Below are positions 1-7,499 of a DNA stretch of 64,000 bases, piece after piece. Source of the DNA: Aeromonas sobria (GTDB lineage: Bacteria; Pseudomonadota; Gammaproteobacteria; Enterobacterales; Aeromonadaceae); contig NZ_CDBW01000017.1 in assembly GCF_000820145.1 (NCBI RefSeq), positions 248,001-312,000 on the forward strand, written 5' to 3'. Position 1 is the stretch's first letter. Every line of letters begins with the position of its first letter. Below the pieces are notes generated by a model. That model was not told where the DNA came from, ran no database searches, and saw nothing but the letters and a program-made list of their open reading frames with translations. The position numbers were made by a program, and so were the translations under genes.

Positions 1-146
1 ATGGCCTCCCGCTCGGTGGCTGACAAGGGCGGCAGTATCTTTTTGAAGATGCCGAACACCGGACGGGTTACCACCTTTTTACGGATGGAGGGCACGCCGA
101 GCACAACGGCTATCGCCAGCACCAGCAGGACAAGCAATGTGATCAT
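1..146 (-). CDS. fadE: Acyl-CoA dehydrogenase FadE, N-terminal fragment cut by the window edge
   Basis: Only the first 48 codons lie in the window; the gene runs off the left edge. Translated from ATG at 146 it opens with a hydrophobic helix (MITLLVLLVLAIAVVLGV) followed by RPVFGIFKKILPPLSATERE. That matches the conserved stretch after the membrane anchor of FadE, the first dehydrogenase of fatty-acid beta-oxidation (E. coli has APVFRGFRKVMPPMS-TEKEA there). psrA lies 48 nt upstream on the same strand, so the two may be co-transcribed. Family knowledge: FadE is a long membrane-associated acyl-CoA dehydrogenase feeding electrons to ETF. The call rests on a short fragment plus this context. Confidence 0.75.
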   Translation of the reverse strand, partial: MITLLVLLVLAIAVVLGVPSIRKKVVTRPVFGIFKKILPPLSATEREA

Positions 147-194
147 ACCGAAGTTCCTTCTATTTCACTGTTTCCGTTGATTTGTTGTTGGTTG

Positions 195-848
195 TTACAC
201 AGCCAGGGAGAGCCTGGTCGACTCCACGGGCGCCCCGACTCCGGACGCCAGATAAGGAATAACGTTGCGCACCAGCCCTTCCACATCGAGCTGCTGGCCA
301 AAGTCGGCCAGGGCGATGTCGCGTAGCGCATCGGCGGAGGCCATGGTGAATACGACAGTGCCCAAGGTGAAGTGCAGGCGCCAGAAGAGATCCGCTGGCG
401 ACAGGGCCGGATTGGCCTTGGAGATCGCTTGGGTGATCCGCATCAGAATGGGGCCGTAGTGGGCGGTGATAAAGCGGCGCAGGTGGCCCTGGCTATCGAT
501 GTATCCGCGTCCCAGCAGTTGCATGAAGATGGCCGGGCCGTTGGCCCGCACCGCAGAGAGTTTCATCAGTGGTTCGACAAAGCTTTCAAACAGTTGCAGT
601 AAGGTCAGCTGCTCCTGCTCCATCAGCACCCGCAGGCGTGCATCGAGATCCGGCATGAACAGGCTCAGATAGCGGTCGAGCACCGCCTGGATCAGCTCCT
701 TTTTAGAGCCGAAGTGATAGTTCACCGACGCCAGATTGACGTCGGCCTCACTGGTGATCAGACGCAAAGAGGTATCGGCGAATCCCCGCTCGGCAAACAG
801 CACTTCAGCGGCATCGAGAATACGGTTTTTGGTATCGATTTTACTCAC
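195..848 (-). CDS. psrA: TetR-family fatty-acid regulator PsrA
   Basis: About 217 residues. The N-terminal TetR helix-turn-helix reads RILDAAEVLFAERGFADTSL...VNYHFGSKKELIQAV (residues ~8-57). The C-terminal half carries IFMQLLGRGYIDSQGHLR and LFWRLHFTLGTVVFTM, which closely track PsrA of Pseudomonas and Vibrio, a sensor of long-chain acyl ligands that represses beta-oxidation genes. Two in-frame GTG codons exist (860 and 848). I choose 848 because a GAGG Shine-Dalgarno at 855-858 sits 6 nt ahead of it, and this leaves the palindromic operator (861-876) in the leader. fadE, a known PsrA target in relatives, follows immediately downstream. Autoregulation is inferred from the operator. Confidence 0.88.
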   Translation of the reverse strand: MSKIDTKNRILDAAEVLFAERGFADTSLRLITSEADVNLASVNYHFGSKKELIQAVLDRYLSLFMPDLDARLRVLMEQEQLTLLQLFESFVEPLMKLSAVRANGPAIFMQLLGRGYIDSQGHLRRFITAHYGPILMRITQAISKANPALSPADLFWRLHFTLGTVVFTMASADALRDIALADFGQQLDVEGLVRNVIPYLASGVGAPVESTRLSLAV

Positions 849-860
849 TGGACACCTCAC

Positions 861-876
861 TTAAACGAATGTTTAA
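861..876. promoter_or_regulatory. PsrA operator palindrome upstream of psrA-fadE
   Basis: TTAAAC-GAAT-GTTTAA is a perfect 6-bp inverted repeat with a 4-nt centre. It matches the published PsrA motif pattern (G/C)AAAC-N2-4-GTTT(G/C) in its AAAC/GTTT core. It lies directly in front of the psrA start, consistent with autorepression and control of fadE. Binding is inferred from the motif and position. Confidence 0.65.
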
Positions 877-1315
877 AAAGTACGTTTCATAACGTGAAGT
901 GTCAAGAGAATGTGAATGAGTGTTAGCGGAATGTTTTTCGATGAAAAAAGCAAAGTAGGCGGAACTTAGTCAAAAAGCCGGACTCTATATCTATGCCACT
1001 GCAATTAAACATTAAGTCTCGCCCAACCTGCACCATGCTAGTTGGGCCTTTTTTTGCGCGTTTGTTACTGGTTTGCGATTTACAGGCAAAAAAAACCGCC
1101 GCAGGGCGCGACGGTGGGGAAAGTGAGTTCGCGTCATCCTGACGGCAAACTATCGATGCGAGTTCAGGCTGTATCGACGGGGGCAGTATGCCAGCCAGGG
1201 CCCCTCAGACTATGTCAGCTTCGCGGTATTTTGTGACAAAGTGTGGCAAGCACTGGCGTGGCTCAATCCCCCTCACTTTGTTATGCTGACCCTCCAATAT
1301 CCGAGGGGAGATAAG
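877..1315. other. Intergenic region psrA-ycdX
   Basis: No convincing gene. The psrA side is AT-rich and must hold the divergent promoters. An intrinsic-terminator-like hairpin (1021-1055, + strand) has no recognisable gene in front of it. The remainder up to 1315 is GC-richer and shows only the ycdX ribosome-binding site, GAGGGGAG, just before 1316. Confidence 0.5.
1020..1055 (+). terminator. Orphan intrinsic terminator
   Basis: GCCCAAC (1021-1027) pairs with GTTGGGC (1041-1047) across a 13-nt loop, followed by C and seven T (1049-1055). It points rightward but no rightward gene precedes it, so it may end a small RNA or a short transcript started in the psrA upstream region. Confidence 0.55.
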
Positions 1316-2056
1316 ATGAAGTACCCGGTCGATACCCACACTCACACCATTGCCAGCACCCACGCCTACAGCACCATCCACGACTATCTGCCGATAGCCA
1401 AAGCCAAGGGGATCAAGCTGTTTGCCACCACGGATCACGGCCCCGAGATGGCAGATGCCCCTCATGTCTGGCACTTTGCCAATTTGCCAATACTGCCAAG
1501 AGTGGTGGATGGCGTCGGGATCCTGCGGGGTATCGAGGCCAACATCAAAAACCTGGAGGGGGAGATCGACTTTCCCGAGCGGTACGAGTCGCGCCTCGAC
1601 ATGATCATGGCGGGCTTTCATGAACAGGTATTCCCTCCCTGCGATCAGGCAGCCCATACCCAGGCGATGATCAACGCCATCAAGAGTGGCCGGGTCGATA
1701 TGATCAGCCACCCGGGCAACCCCTCATTTCCTATCGACATTCAGGCGGTGGTCAAGGCGGCGGCCGACTATCGGGTGGCGCTGGAGATCAACAACTCCTC
1801 CTTCATTCATTCGCGCCCGGGTAGCGAAGGCAACTGCCGCGCCATCGTGGAAGCTGCGCGGGATCTGGGTGCCTATCTCACCTTTGGCTCCGACTCCCAC
1901 GTCGCCTTCAGCCTCGGCGATTTTGACCACTGTCACCGTCTGGTGACCGAGGCGGGCTTTCCGCTGGATCGGATCCTGGTGCGCTCCCCCCGCGCCCTGC
2001 TTGAATTTCTCGAAAGCCGTGGCCGTGCCCATATCCCCGAGTTTGCAGACCTGTAG
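1316..2056 (+). CDS. ycdX: PHP-family phosphatase YcdX
   Basis: 246 residues, the usual YcdX length. ATG 1316 is preceded by a strong GAGGGGAG site, so longer upstream in-frame starts are unlikely. The metal-binding PHP motifs are all present: [15 protein letters not shown] at the N-terminus, [25 protein letters not shown] and GSDSH near the C-terminus. These histidines and aspartates bind the trinuclear metal centre known for YcdX, a broad-specificity phosphatase linked in E. coli to swarming. The C-terminus ends in EFADL, as in the E. coli protein. It appears monocistronic. Confidence 0.93.
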   Translation: MKYPVDTHTHTIASTHAYSTIHDYLPIAKAKGIKLFATTDHGPEMADAPHVWHFANLPILPRVVDGVGILRGIEANIKNLEGEIDFPERYESRLDMIMAGFHEQVFPPCDQAAHTQAMINAIKSGRVDMISHPGNPSFPIDIQAVVKAAADYRVALEINNSSFIHSRPGSEGNCRAIVEAARDLGAYLTFGSDSHVAFSLGDFDHCHRLVTEAGFPLDRILVRSPRALLEFLESRGRAHIPEFADL

Positions 2057-2522
2057 ATATTCGCTAACACATTGAGCCAATAGATAAAACAGGATTGGTG
2101 CAGCAGTGACTGGCGTCATCCGCAAATAGCTGGGATGAGATGGCTGGGAGGACAATGAGGAATGCCTTGTTCATCCTAGCCCTTGGCAGGAAAGGGCTGA
2201 GGCAAGCCTCGCTCTCGGTAAGTCAGGTTTTTTCTGGTTTTAAAAATTTCGCTATCCCGGCGTTTTCCGCTTTTTATGTGATGGAGATCACTGTACCATC
2301 GCCGCCCGACCTGCCACCCGGCCGCATCTCCCCCTGCGACGGCGCTGGCGTCAACCGATACATGCTGTCACCCGGAACGTGAATGACCCCAGGATGGGAC
2401 CCGCCACTAACCTGTAGGTTTGTGGTCTGCGTGTCGCGTGGGTCGGCACCTCTCCCGTCCGATCTTCCGCGATACCTGTCTGCAGACTTGCCATATGAAA
2501 CTCCTCTCTTCATAGGTGCAAG
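2057..2522. other. Long intergenic region and leader upstream of nupC
   Basis: 466 nt without a supported gene. It holds a near-consensus CRP site at 2277-2292. After it comes a ~230-nt GC-rich stretch with several short inverted repeats, such as GACG-N7-CGTC near 2338-2352, CCCA-GGA-TGGG near 2393-2402, and the palindrome GTCTGCAGAC near 2478. I do not recognise a known riboswitch here. Confidence 0.45.
2277..2292. promoter_or_regulatory. CRP (cAMP receptor protein) site
   Basis: TGTGA-TGGAGA-TCACT matches the CRP consensus TGTGA-N6-TCACA at 9 of 10 half-site positions. nupC is a classic CRP-activated gene in enteric bacteria, so the site plausibly serves the downstream transporter, although it lies ~230 nt ahead of the start codon and the transcription start was not pinned down. 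Confidence 0.65.
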
Positions 2523-3734
2523 ATGACACTGTTATTGAGTCTGGTCGGTATACTGGCCCTGATGTTTATTGCCTGGCTGGCCAGTGAAAACCGCCGTGCT
2601 ATCCGCTGGCGCACGGTATTGGGTGCGCTCGCCCTGCAGACCGGCTTTGCCGCACTGGTACTCTATTTCCCCCCCGGACAAGCCATTCTTGGTGCCATGA
2701 GCAATGGCGTCTCCGCCCTGCTCGGCTTTGCCGATAGCGGGATAAGCTTCGTGTTTGGCGATCTGGCCAGCAACGGCTTTATCTTCGCGGTGCGGGTGCT
2801 GCCGTTGGTGATCTTTATCAGCTCCCTGATCGCCGTGCTCTATCACTTCGGCATCATGCAGTGGGTGATCCGCGTATTGGGGGGCGGTATTCACCGCCTG
2901 CTCGGCACCAGCCGTGCGGAATCCCTGGTGGCCACCGGCAATATCGTCCTCTCGCAGGGGGAGTCCCCGCTGCTTATTCGCCCCTTCCTCGCCAGCATGA
3001 CCCGCTCCGAACTGTTTGCGGTGATGACCTGCGGCATGGCATCGGTGGCTGGCTCGGTGCTGGGCGGTTACGCCGCACTGGGCGTAGATCTCAAATACCT
3101 GATTGCTGCCTCCTTTATGGCGGCGCCGGGTGGTCTCTTGATGGCAAAACTGCTGGTGCCCGAGCAGCAGCAAGTGTGCGATCAAGAGGAGATCCCGTTG
3201 GACAAGAGCGATTACAGCAACGCCATCGATGCGCTGGCGGGTGGAGCCATGAACGGCATGAAGATCGCCGTGGCTATCGGTACTATCCTGCTGGCCTTTG
3301 TCAGCGTGATCACCATGATCAACGCCGGTCTCACCACCGTGGGTGATTGGTTCGGCTGGGCTGATCTCTCCTTGCAACAGCTGCTGGGTTATCTGTTTGC
3401 CCCGGTGGCCTGGCTGATTGGTGTGCCTGCCAGCGAGATGATGGCGGCAGGTTCGCTGATTGGTCAGAAGGTGATCATGAACGAGTTCGTCGCCTATCTG
3501 GACTTTGTCCAGATCAAGGATGGCTTGAGTGCCCATACCCAGATCATCATCACCTTTGCCCTCTGCGGCTTCACCAATCTGGGCTCTATTGCGGTGCAAA
3601 TTGGTTCTATCGGCACCATGGCACCGGAGCGCCGCCACGATGTGGCCAATATGGGGTTAAAGGCGGTGCTGGCCGCCACCCTGGCCAACCTGATGAGCGC
3701 CACCCTGGCCGGGATTTTTGTCTCACTGGCCTGA
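2523..3734 (+). CDS. nupC: Concentrative nucleoside transporter NupC
   Basis: 403 residues, close to the ~400 of NupC. The hydrophobic pattern gives roughly eight to ten membrane helices of the CNT family, which couple nucleoside uptake to a proton or sodium gradient in the inner membrane. Family signatures visible include GNIVLSQGESPLLIRPFL (the G-Q-x-E motif that contacts substrate), MTCGMASVAGSVLGGYAALG, PGGLLMAKLL, VPASEMMAAGSLIGQK and ITFALCGFTNLGSIAVQIG (the P/S-N/T-FAxCGFxN region). The gene is single, with a CRP site upstream and a strong terminator just downstream. Confidence 0.92.
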   Translation: MTLLLSLVGILALMFIAWLASENRRAIRWRTVLGALALQTGFAALVLYFPPGQAILGAMSNGVSALLGFADSGISFVFGDLASNGFIFAVRVLPLVIFISSLIAVLYHFGIMQWVIRVLGGGIHRLLGTSRAESLVATGNIVLSQGESPLLIRPFLASMTRSELFAVMTCGMASVAGSVLGGYAALGVDLKYLIAASFMAAPGGLLMAKLLVPEQQQVCDQEEIPLDKSDYSNAIDALAGGAMNGMKIAVAIGTILLAFVSVITMINAGLTTVGDWFGWADLSLQQLLGYLFAPVAWLIGVPASEMMAAGSLIGQKVIMNEFVAYLDFVQIKDGLSAHTQIIITFALCGFTNLGSIAVQIGSIGTMAPERRHDVANMGLKAVLAATLANLMSATLAGIFVSLA

Positions 3735-3771
3735 TGGTTGACCCGATAGCCGGTTAGTCAGCGGCAAAAAC

Positions 3772-3811
3772 AAAAGACCCCCTCTTGCCGTTGGGCAGAG
3801 GGGGTCTTTTT
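3772..3811 (+). terminator. Intrinsic terminator after nupC
   Basis: AGACCCCCTCT (about 3774-3785) pairs with AGAGGGGGTCT (3797-3807) around an 11-nt loop, with a T-run following and an A-run preceding. This is a strong hairpin that could work in both directions. Confidence 0.9.
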
Positions 3812-3922
3812 ATGGCTCATTGATAACGATGAGAGGGCGCTATCGATTCGGCAGAGCACTTCACGTTCACTTCACCGAGTGGAGGTAGGGTAAGCACCAG
3901 TTTTCAGTTGGAGCTTCACCCT

Positions 3923-4486
3923 ATGCCCACCATAGTCACCCACGCCGCCATCCCTCTCTGCCTTGGACTGGGGCTTGGCAGCCGGATTATCCCGCCCCGC
4001 CTGCTGCTGGCGGGGGTTGCCATTGCGATGCTGCCCGATGCCGATGTGCTCGCTTTCAAGCTGGGGGTCGCTTACGGCCACGTCTTTGGCCACCGCGGCT
4101 TTACCCACTCCTTGCTATTCGCCTTTGCCCTGCCCACGCTGGCCATGCTGTTTCACCGCCAATTTCGGGCCAGCGCCGCCACCGTCTGGTCGTTTCTGCT
4201 GGTCTCTCTGCTCTCCCACAGCCTGCTCGATTCCCTCACCACTGGCGGCAAGGGGGTTGGCTGGCTCTGGCCGTGGCGTGACGAGCGTTTCTTCGCCCCC
4301 TGGCAGGTGATCCGGGTCGCCCCTTTCAAGTTGGAGGCCTACCTCACCGCCCGAGGGGAGGCGGTGATCCTCTCCGAGCTCTACTGGGTCTGGTTACCGG
4401 GGGTTGTGTTGATGCTGATCTTGATGGGGTGGCGCAGGGGCGGTAGTGGTGGGATTGGAAAGGGATGTTGGATATATAGTGGCTGA
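3923..4486 (+). CDS. YdjM-type membrane-bound metal-dependent hydrolase family protein
   Basis: 187 residues from ATG 3923; a GGAG site at 3909-3912 supports this start over the in-frame TTG at 3908. It opens MPTIVTHAAIPLCLGLGLG and carries the conserved polar motifs of PF04307 inside a largely hydrophobic protein: PDAD (~33-36), FGHRGFTHSLL (~56-66) and LSHSLLDSLTTGGKG (~95-109). The histidines and aspartates are thought to form a metal site at the inner membrane. The family (E. coli YdjM) is often described as LexA-linked, but I see no LexA box upstream here. The true substrate is unknown. Confidence 0.8.
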   Translation: MPTIVTHAAIPLCLGLGLGSRIIPPRLLLAGVAIAMLPDADVLAFKLGVAYGHVFGHRGFTHSLLFAFALPTLAMLFHRQFRASAATVWSFLLVSLLSHSLLDSLTTGGKGVGWLWPWRDERFFAPWQVIRVAPFKLEAYLTARGEAVILSELYWVWLPGVVLMLILMGWRRGGSGGIGKGCWIYSG

Positions 4487-4504
4487 GCCAAAGATAAAAA
4501 CTTA

Positions 4505-4559
4505 GACCCCCATCCCTTATATTCTGGCTATTCAAAATTTTGCTCAGAAAGATGGGGGG
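4505..4559. repeat. Long hairpin repeat, copy A
   Basis: ACCCCCATC at the left pairs with GATGGGGGG at 4551-4559 around a ~37-nt loop. The loop contains GCTATT and TTTTGCTCAG, and it is a diverged member of the family seen at 5008-5068 and 5928-5984. It lies just after the stop of the YdjM-like gene. Confidence 0.6.
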
Positions 4560-4680
4560 CTGATTTTTTGTTTTGTTATCACACTTACCTTTCGGTGAGC
4601 AGTGATCTTCGTATTTTTTTTTTCGTCAATTTAATGATTGTTCATAAAGTGACTTCGCGATATGTTTGTATGGTACGCTA

Positions 4681-4896
4681 TTAAAATTCTGCCTTTCTAA
4701 GACCGATAAGCATTTGTTTTTCGCCGAGCTCGGCTAATATTGCCTCCAATACTTTCACAGCATCTTTTATTGCTGTTTCTATAGTAGATTTTGCTTTCTA
4801 TTATTTAGATTCTAGTTTTTTAGCAATCACTTCATCTACAACCGGTTTAAATATATTTTTTATTACGGTAAGACATTTGATTATTCCCTTATCAAT
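4681..4896 (-). pseudogene. Decayed short ORF with in-frame stops
   Basis: On the minus strand from about 4896 to the stop at 4681, one frame reads as a plausible protein broken by two adjacent stop codons (TAA TAG, around 4800). The first part includes VIKNIFKPVVDEVIAKKLES. The second includes STIETAIKDAVKVLEAILAE and then LGEKQMLIGLRKAEF before the true stop. The helical, lysine-rich composition on both sides of the stops suggests a recently inactivated gene. No start codon is clear and the family is not recognised. It lies in the AT-rich island upstream of the attC-like site. Confidence 0.4.
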
Positions 4897-5007
4897 TTAT
4901 AAGTCAGCAACATGTTACAACTCGTGCTGATTAAATATAATTGTTTATGTGTACTAACGATAAGTTAAGGGGGGGGGGATTTAGCCCGTCCCAGTGAGAG
5001 GGGAGCA

Positions 5008-5068
5008 GGGACACCCATCTTTTGGAATGTTGGCTATGCTACGCTTTGCTTAGAAAAGTGGGTGTCCC
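5008..5068. repeat. Long hairpin repeat, copy B
   Basis: GGGACACCCA at 5008 pairs with TGGGTGTCCC at 5059-5068. The loop (~41 nt) contains GGCTATGCTACGCTTTGCTTAG. Arms and loop are both conserved with copy C, which marks a mobile hairpin family rather than a chance terminator. Confidence 0.75.
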
Positions 5069-5091
5069 AAAACTCAAAACTACGAATGGTT

Positions 5092-5154
5092 ACATAACGC
5101 CCGCATTTGCGGCTGGTTTGGAGCATAGCGCGACAACATGCACTTGTTAGGTGC
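5092..5154 (-). other. attC-like integron recombination site
   Basis: Read on the minus strand, just after the stop of the 5162-5890 gene, the sequence has the four-box layout of an attC site: R'' ACCTAAC, 5-nt spacer AAGTG, L'' CATGTTG, a ~22-nt middle, L' CAAATG, 5-nt spacer CGGGC, R' GTTATGT. R'' and the complement of R' agree at 6 of 7 positions. L'' and the complement of L' match except for one extra base in L'', the extrahelical base typical of attC. R' departs from GTTRRRY at one position. No integrase is in the window. Confidence 0.55.
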
Positions 5155-5161
5155 AAGCTTA

Positions 5162-5890
5162 CTACTCCACTGAGGCAAGCCTTTTATCAATTAGTAGTGT
5201 TGCTAAACGGAGACATATCAAGACGAGAAAATCATGCGCATTCTTGAGCACTTCGATTTTGGTCGAAAAATACTTGACCCCAGACTTGGGTGATTCTCCA
5301 GAGTGTACGTACTGATTTCTCACTGCATAAACTAAAGACAGAACATCGTTTATTGCCATGTCTTCGTTATTGGTGAATATATTGAATATTCTATGTAAAG
5401 CGCGCTTTTGAGAGTTTGACGTGGCACCACTGGTCAAATAGTCAATGTAGCGTTGAGAGTCCTCACGAAATTTTGAGTTACAATGTATATTGTCGCTGTG
5501 ATATTGCCGAAATGACTTAGTTATGATATCAAAATGATATTCTCCTAAAAGCTCATCTAAGATGTCTTCGGAAAGTGAAGTTGTTTTTGATCTATTGGTT
5601 AATAACGACGAATTATCATATGCCTTCAACAACGACTCGTAACTAAACCATACATTCGATAGCTTCAATGTCAGCCTAGATACATCTTTTGAAGTATCCG
5701 TATTGGTGTATCTAAAACCAGGGTTAAAAGTTATATTTGTACTCAATGCCATTTGTAGTCGTATATCAAAAAGGCGTATATCTTGATCAATTTCACCTTC
5801 AAATGACTCAATTAACTTTTCGAATGAAATCTCGTAGTCATCTTGAAACCAATTAAATATGATTTCATTCTCTTTAATTACTACTGACAT
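5162..5890 (-). CDS. Hypothetical protein with a HEPN-type RNxxxH motif
   Basis: 242 residues, AT-rich, unlike the GC-rich core genes around it. No known family was recognised from the whole sequence. Near the C-terminus, VYAVRNQYVHSGES (residues ~188-200) has R191-N192-x3-H196. This is the Rx4-6H pattern, with a polar residue after R, that defines the RNase site of HEPN domains, and helical flanks (residues ~160-190 and ~205-238) fit a HEPN bundle. HEPN proteins are common RNA-cleaving toxins or defence effectors. The gene is followed within 8 nt by an attC-like site and flanked by hairpin repeats, so it looks like a gene cassette. Start MSVVIKEN at 5890 follows a weak purine-rich leader. 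Function is inferred from one motif. Confidence 0.7.
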   Translation of the reverse strand: MSVVIKENEIIFNWFQDDYEISFEKLIESFEGEIDQDIRLFDIRLQMALSTNITFNPGFRYTNTDTSKDVSRLTLKLSNVWFSYESLLKAYDNSSLLTNRSKTTSLSEDILDELLGEYHFDIITKSFRQYHSDNIHCNSKFREDSQRYIDYLTSGATSNSQKRALHRIFNIFTNNEDMAINDVLSLVYAVRNQYVHSGESPKSGVKYFSTKIEVLKNAHDFLVLICLRLATLLIDKRLASVE

Positions 5891-5927
5891 GATGTTCCTT
5901 GTCGCGGGATAGCATTGAAAAAAACTT

Positions 5928-5984
5928 GGACACCCATCTTTGTATTCTTGCTATGTAACGCTTTGCTCAGAAAGATGGATGTCC
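5928..5984. repeat. Long hairpin repeat, copy C, with a half copy at 6011-6025
   Basis: GGACACCCATCTTT (5928-5941) pairs with AAAGATGGATGTCC (5971-5984), with one mismatch. The ~29-nt loop holds GCTATGTAACGCTTTGCTCAG-like sequence shared with copy B. A further right arm alone, AAAGGTGGGGGTCCC, lies at 6011-6025. Both sit between the two HEPN-type genes, immediately after what looks like the start of a truncated attC at the end of the 6068-6673 gene. Confidence 0.72.
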
Positions 5985-6067
5985 TGATTTTTGTTCTACG
6001 CCACTGTCAAAAAGGTGGGGGTCCCAATTTCCATTCTGCGGAAAAATAGTCTGGGAGATGCGCTTTG

Positions 6068-6673
6068 TTAGAGCTTGGGCGTAAATTTATTTGCCATATA
6101 CTCCATTTCATATACTAGTCTCAATAACTCAGCTGTAAGCATTACTGTACTTTGAGCCCTTTCTTTTTCTGGAGCATCAAGCTTGTGGGTTGACTTATTT
6201 CCGTGCTGCCTAATTAAATCAACCCAGCCTTTCATTGGTGGTGTTACATAGCCATTATTTTCAAGATAAGTCATATATGCAGCAAATGACTCGCCCTCTT
6301 TTGCACCTTTATCTGCGGCAACATGCATTAATATTTTTCTGCAAATTAATTCTGCAGCAGTATATGCATTTACTTCCATGCACCGACGAGCTTCACTATA
6401 TGATTCACCGACTTCAGGAGGTAAGCCCTGAATGTTAGGGCCAAATTGTGACCCAGGAAAAACTGTATTATTAATTTTTGCAGATGGCATTGTGCAATGT
6501 GTGCACAAAAGCCATTTATTGGAGTAACGATTGGTGGCTTGATCTTGCCAATCATAGCGAGCAACCACAGCACCACTAACCTTAGTTCCACAGTGCCCAC
6601 AAGTATAAGTTTCCCAGCCTTCCTTCGTGCTACCATCATTACGAATTATTGATCTGTGACCTTGAAAGCTCAT
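6068..6673 (-). CDS. DUF4145-like protein with zinc ribbon and HEPN-like helices
   Basis: 201 residues. The N-terminus has two CxxC knuckles, CGHC (25-28) and CTHC (57-60), forming a likely zinc ribbon. The C-terminal half (residues ~85-198) is helical: EARRCMEVNAYTAAELICRKIL, then IRQHGNKSTH (154-163) and a final helix. This arrangement and the N-x3-H motif match DUF4145, a HEPN-superfamily domain found as a stand-alone protein and fused to restriction enzymes. The stop codon TAA is embedded in CTCTAACAAAGCG, which resembles the 5' box of an attC site. The gene and its downstream neighbour share strand and may be two cassettes. Molecular role unknown. Confidence 0.75.
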   Translation of the reverse strand: MSFQGHRSIIRNDGSTKEGWETYTCGHCGTKVSGAVVARYDWQDQATNRYSNKWLLCTHCTMPSAKINNTVFPGSQFGPNIQGLPPEVGESYSEARRCMEVNAYTAAELICRKILMHVAADKGAKEGESFAAYMTYLENNGYVTPPMKGWVDLIRQHGNKSTHKLDAPEKERAQSTVMLTAELLRLVYEMEYMANKFTPKL

Positions 6674-7117
6674 GACTTACTCCGATGTGTTTTTTGTAGC
6701 CCTAATGCTCGCGTAATAGGTACGAGCTTGCGAACGTCAGAATTGTTACACTTGTTAATTGTTTTCCGGCTCAAAATTTCCGAATTTTATAATGTCAGCA
6801 ATAGCCGATCCAATGGGAGGGGCTGTGGCCCCCTTTTTTAAATAAATAGTCATAATAATGTGCTCCCCTGATGTATTTTCATCTAGAATGGTGATTAGCA
6901 TTTAGATGCTTCTCGTGAAAATTTATAATTGAGACAGGCCTCTCAAGTAATTCAATGCTTCTGTGCTAAAGATTTAAAATATTAATGCGATGAGATTTTA
7001 TTTCCTGCGTTTTCTAGATTTTATTCATTTGCTTAGCTTTCCAGCAGTGATAGAGAAAGTGATGACTTTTCAAATCAACTAGATAAGTGGGTATCTCGTA
7101 TATTGGACTAAAAAATC
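6674..7117. other. AT-rich intergenic stretch
   Basis: About 440 nt with no supported gene on either strand. A small GGGGC/GCCCC hairpin with a T-run lies at 6819-6839 (+). The rest is low-GC sequence without repeats I could recognise. Confidence 0.4.
6815..6840 (+). terminator. Possible intrinsic terminator
   Basis: GGGGC (6819-6823), 4-nt loop, GCCCC (6828-6832), then C and six T. It is short but T-rich. No gene in front of it was recognised; a decayed rightward ORF is possible. Confidence 0.4.
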
Positions 7118-7270
7118 GTAGGTTGGTGCTGAACGAAGTGAAACCCAACGTTTACCACGAAATATATCTGTAAATCTGTTTTGCGGATCTGCCACGTCCA
7201 TATTTATCCCGCTCTGGTCGGTGCAATAATGCTCGCCTGTTGGGCTTCGCTACACGCTGCGTCAACCTAC
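7118..7270. repeat. Inverted REP pair (BIME-like)
   Basis: The left unit begins GTAGGTTGGTGCTGAACG and ends in CCCAACG (7118-7150), extending to GTTTACC. The right unit (7239-7270), inverted, runs from GTTGGGCTTCGCT to GTCAACCTAC. The same two units flank the RAYT transposase gene at 29.2-30.0 kb, so this is most likely a non-autonomous copy. After the right unit, CCACGCTACCGCC at ~7279 is shared with sequence at 30.03 kb. Confidence 0.75.
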
Positions 7271-7499
7271 AAACAGCCACGCTACCGCCCCTGAGTTACA
7301 GCTCCCAGACCACTGCTTTTAACCTGCGAGATAGCAACAATCGCTGTCATGGCGTTCTTCCGAGAGGTTGATTGTCATTCGGGTATCTTAAGGGGGAGGG
7401 TGCTGCGTTGAGAAGCGTGTTTTGGTGGGAATCTGTGTTGGATCAATAAATTAGTCATTAAGGCGTGGACTGAGTGAGCATCTTGCTTGGCTGGAAATG

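Noticed and set aside
2140-2382. Small plus-strand open frame upstream of nupC
   Set aside because: It runs across the CRP site, has no ribosome site and no recognisable protein signature.
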